Assembly: GCA_006228005.1 (NCBI GenBank)
Contig: VDHG01000028.1
Location: forward strand, 1 to 44,278
DNA from: Testudinibacter crocodili
GTDB lineage: Bacteria; Pseudomonadota; Gammaproteobacteria; Enterobacterales; Pasteurellaceae
Length of the DNA stretch: 44,278 nucleotides
Direction of reading: 5' to 3'
Below, piece after piece: positions 1 through 10,484 of the stretch; position 1 is the first letter of the stretch; the number at the start of each line of letters is the position of its first letter. The notes under the pieces were generated by a model that made no database searches, was not told the DNA's origin, and worked only from the letters and a program-made list of their open reading frames with translations. Made by a program: the position numbers and the translations under genes.

Positions 1-1065
1 TTCATTAAGTGATTATTTTGTAGAATTTTTCTTATCTGGTAAAACAATTAAATTTTTTAATATTTTTGAGTCTTCTTCTAAAAAATTATAATGATTAAGC
101 TGCCAATACGGTAAAATTATCTTTTTTTCAGCTATACTTTCTTCTATTCAATTTTTATTAAATAAATTTTCTAGCTGTATAACAATGTTGATTGGAGTAA
201 TTTTAATAAGTGAGAACTCATTTAGTGTTGGTGATTTTGTTGTTATATATAGCTTTTCAGGAATTTTTATGGATAGTATAATTGGAATTACTGAAGCTTA
301 TAAAGAATATGATCAGTTTAAGATTGACAAATCAAAACTAGATGAAGTCTTATTAGAAGATGAGAAAAACCAGGCTCAAAACAAAAATATAAAAACGATA
401 AAAAATAATCACATGCTAATAAATAAATTTATTTATAAGATAAATAAAGATAAGAGTATAATAAATGAGAATGTTTTAAGTATAAATTATATGGATAAAA
501 TCGTTATAATAGGCGAGACTGGGTTGGGAAATCAACGCTTCTAAAAATAATTAGTGGAATGATTCCGGTTGAAAATACAATTTTTGTAAATGGTGAAGAT
601 ATTTTTAATATGATAGATGTAGATGTATCACATATATTTTCATTTTATTTCCAATTTCCTGATTTTTTTAGTGGTAACCTAGAGAGAGCTATTTTTCTAG
701 ACTCTATAAAAGCCGATAAAGAAATATATTCAGATTTCAAATCTTTAGGGTTGGGTCATTTTAAAGACATTCTAGAAGGAAAAAGAGATATAAATATAAA
801 TAATTTTTCTGGAGGGGAGAGAAAAAGATTGGATATATTAAGAAGTAGTTATAGAAAAAGCCCTATAATTTTCTTTGATGAGCCAACATCATCTATTGAC
901 AATACAACATCAGAACAAGTTTGGAATTATATTTTTGATAAGCATGAACTAAAAACAATAATATGCGCAACTCATGATTACTCTTGTATTGAAAAGTTTG
1001 ATTATATTATAGAGGTGAAAAATAATAAAATTAAAATTTTAAATCCAAGCCATATCATTAAGTAG
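1..1065 (+). pseudogene. Broken ABC-type exporter (membrane domain end plus ATPase domain), 5' end outside window
   Basis: The remains of an ABC exporter subunit that would pump a peptide or other substrate across the inner membrane. Reading frame 2 shows the end of a membrane domain, interrupted by adjacent stops TAA-TGA at 89-94. It resumes to a Walker A motif (GETGLG) at 514-531. There one base is missing: the reading frame shifts at about 521-531, and the rest of Walker A (KSTLL) continues in another frame to 1065. The second part keeps the signature (FSGGE, near 808-822), Walker B (IIFFDEP, near 868-888) and the H-loop (ATHD). The DNA is far more AT-rich than the genes after it and contains no uptake signal, which suggests foreign origin. 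A sequencing error could explain one lesion but hardly both. The exported substrate cannot be told. Confidence 0.8.
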
Positions 1066-1276
1066 AATGATTTTAAACAAATTTGATATGGTTAGGTGTC
1101 AGTATTTACGATAATAACTGTTTTCTATTGATTTAAGGAGGCTTTTAACGCTGATCTTTGTTTTAGGAAAAGAGGTGTTTGTTGAACTTCCGCAATTGGT
1201 GGATTTTTTTCTGCTGCAATGATCAAACTCGCTGCGGTTTTGTGCTAAAGTGGGGCAAGTTTAACTCACTCAGAAA

Positions 1277-2089
1277 ATGGCGATGAAGCAAGATATGAAC
1301 CAATCACAAAATCCAAACGATAATCCACTCAATGTGACGCAACCTCAAGCGGAAACTACCCATTTTGGTTTTAAAACCGTCGGCAAAGCAGAGAAGCAGC
1401 AGTTGGTTGCCAATGTGTTTCATTCGGTGGCGGGCAAATATGATTTGATGAATGACTTGCTGTCATTTGGAGTTCATCGAGTTTGGAAACGGTTCACCAT
1501 TGATTGCAGTGGGGTTCGCAAAGGGCAGAACGTGTTGGATTTGGCGGGCGGAACCGGCGATTTTAGTGCTAAATTTTCACGGATTGTCGGCGCCGATGGG
1601 CGTGTGGTGTTGGCGGATATTAATGATTCGATGTTGCAGGTCGGGCGCGAAAAATTGCGTAATTTGGGCGTGGTCGGCAATGTGGAATATGTGCAGGCAA
1701 ATGCCGAAGCGCTGCCGTTTGCCGATGCCAGTTTTGATTGCATTATCATCAGTTTTGGCTTGCGCAATGTGACAGATAAAGACAAGGCGTTGCAGTCGAT
1801 GTATCGGGTGTTGAAACCGGGCGGGCGTTTGCTGGTGTTGGAGTTTTCTAAACCGATTCTTGATCCGTTAAGCAAGTTGTATAACTTTTATTCATTTAAT
1901 ATTTTACCGAAAGTGGGTGAAGTGGTGGTCAATGATGCGGAAAGTTATCGTTATTTGGCGGAATCGATCCGAATGCACCCGGATCAGGATACGCTGAAAA
2001 CAATGATGGGCGCTGCCGGTTTTGAAAATGTGGACTATTACAATTTGAGTGCTGGGATTGTGGCGCTGCATCGAGGCTATAAATTTTAG
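1277..2089 (+). CDS. ubiE: Ubiquinone/menaquinone C-methyltransferase UbiE
   Basis: Class I SAM-dependent methyltransferase that methylates the benzoquinol ring in ubiquinone synthesis and demethylmenaquinol in menaquinone synthesis. The SAM-binding motif [15 protein letters not shown] lies near residues 86-100. Family motifs SFGLRNVTD and [15 protein letters not shown] follow near residues 160-200. The C-terminus ALHRGYKF is typical. At 270 residues it is slightly longer than the E. coli protein because of a Gln/Asn-rich N-terminal extension of about 25 residues. Starts at 1277 and 1283 are both possible and no strong ribosome site decides between them. It leads the ubiE-ubiJ-ubiB cluster, the same order as in E. 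coli, but a MITE-like element now separates it from ubiJ. Confidence 0.95.
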   Translation: MAMKQDMNQSQNPNDNPLNVTQPQAETTHFGFKTVGKAEKQQLVANVFHSVAGKYDLMNDLLSFGVHRVWKRFTIDCSGVRKGQNVLDLAGGTGDFSAKFSRIVGADGRVVLADINDSMLQVGREKLRNLGVVGNVEYVQANAEALPFADASFDCIIISFGLRNVTDKDKALQSMYRVLKPGGRLLVLEFSKPILDPLSKLYNFYSFNILPKVGEVVVNDAESYRYLAESIRMHPDQDTLKTMMGAAGFENVDYYNLSAGIVALHRGYKF

Positions 2090-2133
2090 AGGCTACAAAT
2101 TCTAAAAAAATAACGTGTTAACTTAGCAAGTGT

Positions 2134-2357
2134 TAGGGTCTGTTGATCTTTTGTGTTTATAAATCAAGCAAAAAGAGTGTGATTTTATCCGACAGCGACC
2201 TACGGTCGCAATCGGTTAAGCATTGATGAGAGGCTTTGCCTCTCTGAAGCAGCCGCAAAGCGGCTGATCTATGCGTAACCTAGTACGGCTTTGCCGTGCT
2301 AGGCTAAAAGGATTAGTTTTAGCTCAAATAATATACTTAAAAGATCAACATACCCTA
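2134..2357. mobile_element. MITE-like element with 17-bp terminal inverted repeats and TA at both ends
   Basis: A 224-bp non-coding segment between ubiE and ubiJ. It begins TAGGGTCTGTTGATCTTTT (2134-2152) and ends with the inverted copy AAAAGATCAACATACCCTA (2339-2357), differing at one base. If the outer TA pairs are a target duplication, the arms are 17 bp (GGGTCTG and so on), as expected for IS630/Tc1-type MITEs; this is inference. It has no coding capacity. Its centre holds four consecutive short-loop hairpins, listed separately. It splits an otherwise compact ubiquinone cluster. Confidence 0.65.
2195..2303. repeat. Row of four short-loop hairpins
   Basis: Four perfect or near-perfect hairpins, each with a three-base loop, lie one after another: GCGACC-TAC-GGTCGC at 2195-2209; GAGAGGC-TTT-GCCTCTC at 2228-2244; CAGCCGC-AAA-GCGGCTG at 2250-2266; and an 11-bp stem CCTAGTACGGC-TTT-GCCGTGCTAGG with one mismatch at 2279-2303. 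They fill the centre of the MITE-like element. None is followed by a run of T, so they are not ordinary terminators. Confidence 0.85.
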
Positions 2358-2379
2358 GATTAAAAAAGGAAATCGGACG

Positions 2380-3057
2380 ATGTTACCCAGTTGGGCGCAG
2401 ATAAAAACACAATTCATATTGCCACAGCTTGCTGCAGCTGCGTTGGAAACCGCACTTTCACATTTATTAAAAAATACTGAGAATTATCAGCCGCTGTTGC
2501 GAAAATTGAACGGCAAGGTGCTGGCATTGCAATTGCAGCAACCTGAGATCAGTTACTATTTTATTTTTTCGGAACAGGCAATCGATGTGTTGCAGCAATA
2601 TGAAGGCATCGCCGATTGTTCGCTGCAAACCTCAGCGAAAATTTTACTAAAATTGCCGAAAAAATCGGAATTAAGCCACTATATTAATGATAAATCGATT
2701 GTGATCCACGGTGATCTGCAAGTGTTGCAAGACTTTTTGGGCTTGATGGCGTTTTTGCAAACAGATCCGGCTGAGTTGCTGTCGCCGTATGTGGGCGATG
2801 TGCTGGCATATAACGCTAGCAAACTATTACAGCAGGGGCTGAATTTTCTGGCAAACAAGCAGCAAACTGCTTCGTGGCATTGGGACGAGCGTTTCAGTGA
2901 AGAGTGGCAAATTGTTACGCCCAAATTGGCGTTTGCAGATTTTCAGACCCAGGTGGCACAAGTGCAGCAGCAATGTGATCAATTGGAGCATCAATTTCAG
3001 CAGTTGCAAAGCCGCATAGCAGCAAAAATAGCAGAAAAAGAGGCGAGCTGTGATTAA
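2380..3057 (+). CDS. ubiJ: Ubiquinone biosynthesis accessory factor UbiJ (SCP2 domain)
   Basis: UbiJ is a soluble accessory protein of the ubiquinone synthesis complex. Its N-terminal SCP2 (sterol carrier) domain binds the lipid precursors, and it works with UbiK. The 225-residue protein has the usual length. Residues 1-115 resemble SCP2: a helix, then strands including [17 protein letters not shown] and [13 protein letters not shown]. The C-terminal end (about 185-220) is a Gln-rich coiled coil, [20 protein letters not shown], which probably mediates partner contact. Assignment rests on domain pattern and on position between ubiE and ubiB. It carries an uptake signal near 2450. Its stop overlaps the ubiB start by 8 bp. 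Confidence 0.9.
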   Translation: MLPSWAQIKTQFILPQLAAAALETALSHLLKNTENYQPLLRKLNGKVLALQLQQPEISYYFIFSEQAIDVLQQYEGIADCSLQTSAKILLKLPKKSELSHYINDKSIVIHGDLQVLQDFLGLMAFLQTDPAELLSPYVGDVLAYNASKLLQQGLNFLANKQQTASWHWDERFSEEWQIVTPKLAFADFQTQVAQVQQQCDQLEHQFQQLQSRIAAKIAEKEASCD

Positions 3058-4690
3058 ATCAACCCTGCGTTTTTATCGAATTATCCAAGTGATTCTACAA
3101 TACGGCTTGGATCAAGCGTTGCCGAAAACCGGGTTCACTCGTCCGATTCGTTGCGGACGCAAACTGCTGTTTTGGCTGCAAAACCGTCATCAAGACAAGG
3201 CATTCGGCTTGCGCTTGCGTTTGGCATTGCAGGAACTGGGGCCGGTGTGGATAAAATTGGGGCAAATGTTGTCAACCCGGCGTGATCTGTTTCCCGATGC
3301 CATTGCTGATGAATTAGCGCTGTTGCAAGATCAAGTTGAGCCATTTTCTGGCAAGTTGGCACGGCAGCAAATTGAAAGCGCACTGGGCGGCAAACTGGAA
3401 AATTGGTTCAGTGATTTTGATGAAACCGCATTGGCTTCCGCCTCGATCGCACAAGTACACACCGCAACCTTCAATGCCGATAGCGAATTTGCCGGGCGTG
3501 AAGTGGTGCTGAAAGTGATTCGCCCAAACATCGAGAAGGCGATTGCGGCGGACATTGGCTTGATGTATCGCTTGGCAGGTTGGATTCCTCGATTATCAAG
3601 CGAAGGGCGGCGTTTACGCCCGGTGGAAGTGGTGCGGGAATATGAAAAAACCATTTTAGACGAGCTGGATTTGCGGCGCGAAATGGCGAATGCGATCCAA
3701 TTGCGGCGCAATTTTGAAAACAGTCCAATGTTGTATATTCCTGAAATGTATAATGATTTCTGCTTCAAGAATGTGATCGTGATGGAGCGGATCTACGGTA
3801 TTCAGGTATCGGATATTGCTGCATTGGAAGCCAACGGCACCAATATGAAACTGCTGGCAGAACGTGGCGTACAGGTGTTTTTCACCCAAGTGTTCCGTGA
3901 CAGTTTTTTCCATGCGGATATGCACCCTGGCAATATTTTTGTCAACCCGAAGCACCCTGAAGATCCGCAATATATCGGCATTGACTGTGGCATTGTCGGC
4001 TCGCTGAATCGGGAAGACAAGCGCTATTTGGCAGAGAATTTTTTAGCATTTTTCAATCGGGATTATCAACGGGTGGCGCAGTTGCACGTTGATTCCGGCT
4101 GGGTGCCGGAAGACACCAATGTGCAGGAGTTTGAACAGGCGATCCGCACTGTGTGCGATCCGATTTTTGCCAAGCCGCTGAGCGAGATTTCGTTTGGGCA
4201 TGTGTTGTTGAATCTGTTTAATACTGCGCGTCGCTTCAATATGGAAGTGCAGCCACAATTGGTGTTGTTGCAAAAAACCTTGTTGTATATCGAGGGCTTA
4301 GGGCGACAAATTTATCCACAATTGGATTTATGGCAAACTGCAAAGCCATTTTTGCAAGATTGGTTGAACGATCAAGTTGGGCTGAAATCGGTGTATCGCA
4401 GTGTGAAAGAGAAGTTACCGTATTTCCGTGAGCATTTTGCTGAGTTGCCGGAAACCTTGTATCACGCTTTACAGCAACAACAGCAGATCAGCCGACAAAT
4501 TGGCGAATTAAACCGCACTTTGGTCGGGCAGCAGCGACAGCGGCGACGCTCTTGGTACAGTGGGCTAATTGGCAGTGTGATATTTATCACAACACTCTTA
4601 CAATTTGCACATTTGCCGCGATATTTTAGTTCGTGCTTATTGCTAAGTGCGGTTATAATCTGGCTCTACGGCTTGTTGAAAAACGATTAA
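3050..4690 (+). CDS. ubiB: UbiB, atypical kinase/ATPase of ubiquinone biosynthesis
   Basis: Member of the ABC1/ADCK/UbiB protein-kinase-like family, needed for ubiquinone synthesis at the inner membrane, probably using ATP hydrolysis to extract lipid intermediates. The family KxGQ motif appears as [14 protein letters not shown] near residue 70. The Ala-rich loop ASIAQVHTA follows, then the catalytic-loop-like [13 protein letters not shown] near residues 283-295 and the metal-binding IGIDCGIVG just after. Two C-terminal membrane segments are visible at about 500-545 ([15 protein letters not shown] and [15 protein letters not shown]). The length of 546 residues is normal. The start is GTG at 3050, preceded by GAGG at 3040-3043, so translation is coupled to ubiJ. 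Confidence 0.95.
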   Translation: MIKSTLRFYRIIQVILQYGLDQALPKTGFTRPIRCGRKLLFWLQNRHQDKAFGLRLRLALQELGPVWIKLGQMLSTRRDLFPDAIADELALLQDQVEPFSGKLARQQIESALGGKLENWFSDFDETALASASIAQVHTATFNADSEFAGREVVLKVIRPNIEKAIAADIGLMYRLAGWIPRLSSEGRRLRPVEVVREYEKTILDELDLRREMANAIQLRRNFENSPMLYIPEMYNDFCFKNVIVMERIYGIQVSDIAALEANGTNMKLLAERGVQVFFTQVFRDSFFHADMHPGNIFVNPKHPEDPQYIGIDCGIVGSLNREDKRYLAENFLAFFNRDYQRVAQLHVDSGWVPEDTNVQEFEQAIRTVCDPIFAKPLSEISFGHVLLNLFNTARRFNMEVQPQLVLLQKTLLYIEGLGRQIYPQLDLWQTAKPFLQDWLNDQVGLKSVYRSVKEKLPYFREHFAELPETLYHALQQQQQISRQIGELNRTLVGQQRQRRRSWYSGLIGSVIFITTLLQFAHLPRYFSSCLLLSAVIIWLYGLLKND

Positions 4691-4829
4691 TGAAAAATTG
4701 ATCCAAAATACACTTGCAGATTGACTGTAAGCTATCAATGGTTTAAAGTTTTTCGAGTGGCACAACAATTTATTTAACAATCGAAATGTGGTCATTTTTG
4801 GGCTATTTTTCATATTATGAGGTGGTTTT

Positions 4830-5057
4830 ATGGGTATCAGCGTTTGGCAATTGGCTATTATTGTATTAATTGTGGTTCTTCTATTCGGAACAAAAAAATT
4901 GAAAAGTTTAGGTTCAGATCTGGGAGAGTCGGTTAAAGGTTTTAAAAAAGCCATTAAAGACGATGATCAAAAAGATGCTGATTTTAAACAATCTTTAGAA
5001 AACAACGCTGAAAAATCAGCAACTAAAGAACAGGCTAAAGATAAAGAGCAGGCGTAA
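4830..5057 (+). CDS. tatA: Sec-independent (twin-arginine) translocase subunit TatA
   Basis: Small membrane protein that oligomerises to form the transport passage for folded proteins with twin-arginine signals. It has 75 residues: an N-terminal membrane helix ([14 protein letters not shown]), the hinge [14 protein letters not shown], an amphipathic helix, then an acidic and Lys-rich tail. The start is supported by GAGGTGG eight bases upstream. It begins a tatA-tatB-tatC unit, with tatB only 3 bp downstream. The 139-bp gap after ubiB probably contains its promoter, but I could not pick one confidently. Confidence 0.95.
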   Translation: MGISVWQLAIIVLIVVLLFGTKKLKSLGSDLGESVKGFKKAIKDDDQKDADFKQSLENNAEKSATKEQAKDKEQA

Positions 5058-5060
5058 CCC

Positions 5061-5570
5061 GTGTTTGATATTGGATTTTCCGAACTGGTTTTAATTTTTG
5101 TAGTGGGTCTGGTGGTGCTAGGCCCGCAACGTTTGCCGGTGGCAATTAGAACGGTGGTCAGTTGGATTCGCACCATTCGCGGCATTGCCACCAATGTGCA
5201 GAATGAATTGAGCCAGGAACTGAAACTGCATGAATTGCAGGAGAGTATTAAAAAAGCGGAAAAACTGAATCTGAGTGAGTTGTCACCGGATTTAGCCAAA
5301 AGTATTGAAGACTTGAAAGAATCGGCACAAAAAATGCAACAAAGTGTGCAGCAGCAAGGCGAACAATTACAAAGCGGTATTAAAAATATCGAACAAAATT
5401 TGAAAGAGAACGCTTTAAGCGAAGATGATCAAGCGATGTTGGCAGAAGCAGAGGAACCGCACTTGGTTGCAGATGAAAGTGCGGTGTCTGAAGATCCCGC
5501 TCTTGCCTCGCCTAACGGCGAAGTTGATAAAATAGCTGTCGATAAAACAGCAGACGCTGCTAAAGTTTAA
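5061..5570 (+). CDS. tatB: Twin-arginine translocase subunit TatB
   Basis: TatB forms the signal-peptide receptor with TatC. The 169-residue protein has an N-terminal membrane helix with the typical Glu ([26 protein letters not shown]), then a long amphipathic and coiled-coil region rich in Glu, Gln and Lys. An acidic, low-complexity C-terminal tail follows from about residue 125. It starts with GTG at 5061, three bases after the tatA stop. Two uptake signals in opposite orientation (about 5457 and 5478) sit inside the poorly conserved tail, where such insertions are tolerated. Confidence 0.95.
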   Translation: MFDIGFSELVLIFVVGLVVLGPQRLPVAIRTVVSWIRTIRGIATNVQNELSQELKLHELQESIKKAEKLNLSELSPDLAKSIEDLKESAQKMQQSVQQQGEQLQSGIKNIEQNLKENALSEDDQAMLAEAEEPHLVADESAVSEDPALASPNGEVDKIAVDKTADAAKV

Positions 5571-5587
5571 CCCGAAAGGAATGTTGT

Positions 5588-6346
5588 ATGTCGTCAGTTG
5601 AAGACTCCCAACCGCTGATTAACCATCTGATTGAATTGCGTAACCGCTTGTTGAAAGCGATTTTGTGTATTTTGCTTGTTTTTTGTGGTTTGGTGTTTTT
5701 TGCCAATGATATTTATCGCTTGGTCGCTTTGCCGCTGATCGAACAACTGCCGCAAGGCTCGAGCATGATTTCGACCGGCGTAGCTGCGCCATTTTTTACC
5801 CCACTGAAACTGACCGGCGTGGTGGCGATTTTCTTGTCGGTTCCTTATTTGCTCTACCAAGTTTGGGCGTTTGTCGCCCCGGCACTTTATCAACATGAAA
5901 AACGCTTGATTTATCCACTGCTGTTTTCCAGTACACTGCTATTTTATGCCGGTGTGGCATTTGCCTATTATGTGGTATTCCCGCTGGTGTTCGGTTTTTT
6001 GACCAAAACAGCACCGGAAGGAGTGGCCATTGCGACGGATATCAGCAACTATCTGGACTTTGTGTTGACCATTTTCTTGGCATTCGGTATTTGCTTTGAA
6101 GTGCCGATTGCGATTATCCTGCTGTGTTGGAGCGGCGTGGTGACGGCAGATGATCTGCGTCGCAAACGCCCCTATATTATTGTAGCCGCCTTTGTTATTG
6201 GGATGTTTTTGACGCCACCGGATGTGTTTTCGCAAACCTTGCTGGCGATTCCGATGTGGTTGTTGTTTGAGGTTGGCTTATTAGTATCACGGTTTTATAA
6301 ACCGCGAGATGAAGACAACGCTACCGCTGATGCTGAATCAAATTAA
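5588..6346 (+). CDS. tatC: Twin-arginine translocase subunit TatC
   Basis: Polytopic core of the Tat translocase. It recognises the twin-arginine motif of folded export substrates. The protein has 252 residues with six predicted membrane segments. It carries the N-terminal family motif [17 protein letters not shown] and the periplasmic-loop and helix sequence [24 protein letters not shown]. Conserved segments [14 protein letters not shown] and [26 protein letters not shown] follow. The start at 5588 has AAAGGA upstream. It ends the tat unit; tatD does not follow here. Confidence 0.97.
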   Translation: MSSVEDSQPLINHLIELRNRLLKAILCILLVFCGLVFFANDIYRLVALPLIEQLPQGSSMISTGVAAPFFTPLKLTGVVAIFLSVPYLLYQVWAFVAPALYQHEKRLIYPLLFSSTLLFYAGVAFAYYVVFPLVFGFLTKTAPEGVAIATDISNYLDFVLTIFLAFGICFEVPIAIILLCWSGVVTADDLRRKRPYIIVAAFVIGMFLTPPDVFSQTLLAIPMWLLFEVGLLVSRFYKPRDEDNATADAESN

Positions 6347-6381
6347 AATTTCCGAAAAGAGAAAAAAGAAGACGTCAATAG

Positions 6382-7449
<1,068 letters not shown>

Positions 7450-7463
7450 ATAATAGGATTTTT

Positions 7464-10106
7464 ATGTGTGCTTTCCTTGCTGCTCATCGAAAACCGATCA
7501 AGCGTAACACGACTAATACAGCCGAACCGGTTTCTTATTTGACCTGTTTGGCGAAAACTCGGCGTTTGACAGACGGTAGCTGTGTTGCTGGTAGAACGAT
7601 TTTGGAACATTGCATCATTGTCGGCGAAGTTGCCAAGCGATTATTAGCACAAATCCCCGTTTCAATTCGCACCACACTTTTCCCTGATGGTGTCGAGTTG
7701 TTGGCAGCATGCCATGACATCGGCAAGGTATCACCCCGTTTTCAAAATAAGCTGCGTAAAGCATTGGGGTGTGAATTAACGCTCAACACCGATGAATCCG
7801 CTTGGGATTATCATGGCGGAGTCACTTTTCTGACGTTGCGGTCATTGATCGGCGAAAAAGCTGCGGTAGCGGCAGGGCAACACCACGGCAGTTATCCTAT
7901 TAAAGCGAAAAATGGGATTGTTGATCCGGAAAATGCTGAGGTGTTAGGTGGTACGGTTTACCATCAACAGCGTTTAGCATTGATTGATGCCTTAAAACAG
8001 CATTTTCAGTGTGATTTTCCGGAGCTAAAAAATGATCAGCAACTGCTGGCGGTATCCGGACTGATTACGGTCGCAGATTGGATTGGCTCAGGGGCATTAT
8101 TTGAAGATCCGGCGCAGGATTGGCGGTTATATATCGAAAGTGCGGTAGCCGAAGCCGGATATCTACCATTACAGTTCAATAGTGGACTGACTTTTCAGGA
8201 TATTTTTACTTTTTCACCACATCAGGTGCAGCAGCAGCTTATTGATAGCGTGCAGCGTAACGGTTGTTATGTGTTGGAAGCGCCAATGGGATTGGGGAAA
8301 ACCGAAGCGGCGCTATATGCCGCCTACAGCCTGTTGCAGCGTGGCGACGCAAGTGGCTTTTATTTTGCCCTGCCGACCCAACTGACCTCGAATAAAATCT
8401 ATCAGCGGGTTAATCAGTTTTTGGAACAGATTATTCAACCGCAAAGCGCGCATCGAGAAGCTTTGCTTATACATGGAACTGCTTGGTTACAGCAGTTTGA
8501 AATGGGGGAAGATGCGGCTGTTGCTGGCTCGTGGTTCAACCAAAAGAAAAGAGCGGTTTTAGCGCCTTTCGGGGTCGGCACGATTGATCAAATTTTATTA
8601 TCAGTAATGTGGGTAAAACACGGTTTCGTTCGCTCATTCGGCTTGGCAGGCAAAGTAGTGGTGTTGGATGAAATTCATTCCTATGATATCTATACCGGAA
8701 TGTTGGTACAGCACTTAATAGCGGTGTTGCGGGAATTGGGCTGTAGTGTGATTATCTTGAGTGCAACCCTGACACGTCAGCGCCGATACGAATTATTAGG
8801 GCTGCCGTTGGAGGAAGCAACTGCGCAGGTGCAGAATGAACCTTATCCGATGATCACGGCAATAAGCGGCGGGCAGATTTCCACATTAGCAGCGGACAGT
8901 CCGAGTGAATACAAGATTGAGCTACATTATGCGAAGCAAAGTGAAGCGATAGAAGAAGCTCTGCTGCGAGCTGAGCAAGGTCAACAAGTTTTGTGGATTG
9001 AAAACAGCGTTGCTGAGGCGCAGGAAACCTATCGCATCTTAGCAGCACGTTGCGCCGGACTGGCGGTAAAGTGCGGTTTGCTGCATTCCCGTTTTACTGC
9101 GGTCGACCGACATCGACACGAACAGCAGTGGATAGATTTATTCGGTAAACCGGGATGGCAGGCACAAACAACACCGATTCGTCTACAGCAAGGACGTATA
9201 CTGATTGGTACGCAAGTGTTGGAGCAATCGGTGGATATTGATGCAGATTTTCTAATTTCCAAATTTGCCCCGACGGATATGTTGTTACAACGTCTAGGAC
9301 GTTTGTGGCGGCATGGTTCGACCCCGAGAGTAGCGAGTGCCCGAGCTGAGGCTTGGCTGCTGGCGCCAGATTTGGAAAGTGCGGTCGACGATCCGATTAA
9401 AGCATTTGGAACCACTGCATTTGTTTATGCGCCTTATGTCCTTTGCCGCAGCTTGGCAGTTTGGCAACAGCGAAAGCAATTGACTTTACCAAATGATATT
9501 CGAGCATTGTTAGAAGCGACGTATTTTTCATGCGAGGAGCAAGGCAAGATGGCACAGTGGAAGCATGAGCTGGAAAACGGTAGTCGTTTTCGTACCGGTC
9601 AAAAACAGATGCAAAAATCTGCATTAGCAGCGCAGATGACGTTTGGAATGGAAAGAAATGATAATGATGATCAGGTACAAACCCGTTTTAGTGAACAAGA
9701 TAGTTTCGATATTTTATTGCTGAGTAAAGTGCGGTCTTTGCCGGAAATTAAAGCGACGGAGTTGACTTTGCTCGACGGCACCGTCATAGTGCTACCTGTG
9801 AATGGACGTTCGTTACCGCTCCGGCAACAAAAACAGTATGCAGCGCAACTCATGCAGCAAATGGTCAGCATTAATTTATCTAATGCACCGAAGCGGCAAT
9901 CTGTCGGCAGCTTAGCTTTCTTGCGCGATTATTGCTATTTAGGGCAAATGAAAGATAAAAATACCGATGCCGTAATGGTTGTCGCTATTGTTGCGAAAGA
10001 CGGGCGTTTACAAGGCGACAGCACATTTCACCTTGAATTAACCAAACCGCTTTATTACCAACCGCACTTAGGGCTGGTGGTAGAGCATAATCGATCACCG
10101 AGCTAA
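7464..10106 (+). CDS. cas3: CRISPR-associated helicase-nuclease Cas3 (type I-E)
   Basis: Effector nuclease of type I systems: recruited by target-bound Cascade, it nicks and unwinds invading DNA and degrades it. The HD nuclease domain occupies about residues 25-230: ILEHC, then ACHDIGK, WDYHGG and AGQHHGS supply the metal-binding His and Asp residues. The SF2 helicase follows, with Walker A (PMGLGKTEAA, near 275), the DEAH-type motif VVLDEIHSYD, motif III ILSATLT and motif VI QRLGRLWRHG. The length of 880 residues matches E. coli Cas3. It lies 14 bp behind hemB with only a weak ribosome site and no visible promoter of its own. Array 1 separates it from the Cascade genes. Five uptake signals occur inside it (8138, 9069, 9377, 9727, 10061). 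Confidence 0.97.
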   Translation: MCAFLAAHRKPIKRNTTNTAEPVSYLTCLAKTRRLTDGSCVAGRTILEHCIIVGEVAKRLLAQIPVSIRTTLFPDGVELLAACHDIGKVSPRFQNKLRKALGCELTLNTDESAWDYHGGVTFLTLRSLIGEKAAVAAGQHHGSYPIKAKNGIVDPENAEVLGGTVYHQQRLALIDALKQHFQCDFPELKNDQQLLAVSGLITVADWIGSGALFEDPAQDWRLYIESAVAEAGYLPLQFNSGLTFQDIFTFSPHQVQQQLIDSVQRNGCYVLEAPMGLGKTEAALYAAYSLLQRGDASGFYFALPTQLTSNKIYQRVNQFLEQIIQPQSAHREALLIHGTAWLQQFEMGEDAAVAGSWFNQKKRAVLAPFGVGTIDQILLSVMWVKHGFVRSFGLAGKVVVLDEIHSYDIYTGMLVQHLIAVLRELGCSVIILSATLTRQRRYELLGLPLEEATAQVQNEPYPMITAISGGQISTLAADSPSEYKIELHYAKQSEAIEEALLRAEQGQQVLWIENSVAEAQETYRILAARCAGLAVKCGLLHSRFTAVDRHRHEQQWIDLFGKPGWQAQTTPIRLQQGRILIGTQVLEQSVDIDADFLISKFAPTDMLLQRLGRLWRHGSTPRVASARAEAWLLAPDLESAVDDPIKAFGTTAFVYAPYVLCRSLAVWQQRKQLTLPNDIRALLEATYFSCEEQGKMAQWKHELENGSRFRTGQKQMQKSALAAQMTFGMERNDNDDQVQTRFSEQDSFDILLLSKVRSLPEIKATELTLLDGTVIVLPVNGRSLPLRQQKQYAAQLMQQMVSINLSNAPKRQSVGSLAFLRDYCYLGQMKDKNTDAVMVVAIVAKDGRLQGDSTFHLELTKPLYYQPHLGLVVEHNRSPS

Positions 10107-10267
10107 TAAGCCGGAAAACTGATAAAAAGGAGTATCAACAGAATTAGAAATTTTAAAATCATAATTGGCTCTCTTAGATTAAAATTTTAAGTGTAAAATA
10201 TTTTTAATATGTAATGTAGTGTGTTATGAATACTACTGTAGTATGCTATAAATGTAAAATACTAATT

Positions 10268-10306
10268 ATTTCCTCTTTAGCTATTTTTAATAAAAGAGGG
10301 TGTTTC
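10268..10306 (+). repeat. Repeat-like hairpin upstream of array 1 leader
   Basis: The segment starts ATTTCCTCTTT and ends AAAGAGGGTGTTTC, forming a 7-bp stem (CCTCTTT/AAAGAGG) around a loop of about 14 bases. Both ends resemble the CRISPR repeat (ATTTTCTCC at the start, GGAGGTGTTTC at the end). It may be a diverged orphan repeat or a chance hairpin. It stands about 180 bp before the first true repeat, in the 378-bp gap after cas3. Confidence 0.4.
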
Positions 10307-10401
10307 TATGTAATGCAGCGTAGAAAAAAGCTTCTTCATTTACATGAAGGTTATTGTGTTAGCAAGTATCAATCTGACAGACATAAGTTCCAAATATGAG
10401 A

Positions 10402-10432
10402 TTGCTAGATTGGGTTTGATTTTTGATATAAT
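10402..10432 (+). promoter_or_regulatory. Candidate promoter of CRISPR array 1
   Basis: A consensus -10 box TATAAT (10427-10432) is preceded by TG one base upstream, giving an extended -10 (TGATATAAT). A weak -35 (TTGCTA, 10402-10407) sits 19 bp before it. Transcription would begin near 10439, about 45 bp before the first repeat, and would include the boxA-like element. The rest of the 10107-10484 gap is AT-rich with no convincing gene. Confidence 0.6.
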
Positions 10433-10445
10433 CTAAAACCACAAT

Positions 10446-10484
10446 ATATTGTGTTAGAATCTCGTTCTTTAACAATATAATGGT
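10446..10484 (+). promoter_or_regulatory. CRISPR leader 1 core: inverted repeat and boxA-like element
   Basis: The leader end contains ATATTGTGTTA (10446-10456) and its near-inverted copy TAACAATAT (10470-10478). The same pair with the same 24-bp offset occurs before array 2 at 18257 and 18281. Within it, GTTCTTTAACA (10464-10474) matches the rRNA antitermination boxA consensus GCTCTTTAACA except at one base. Known boxA elements recruit NusB-NusE and suppress Rho-dependent termination, and have been reported in leaders of other bacterial CRISPR arrays. Conservation between the two arrays suggests roles both in antitermination and in marking the insertion point for Cas1-Cas2. Confidence 0.75.

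Noticed and set aside
185-1065. Two separate small genes in the ABC region
   Set aside because: They are halves of one gene joined by a one-base frameshift inside Walker A.
4720-4760. AAGCTATCAA near 4728, similar to the arm at 35268
   Set aside because: Only about 10 bases match, with no inverted partner nearby.
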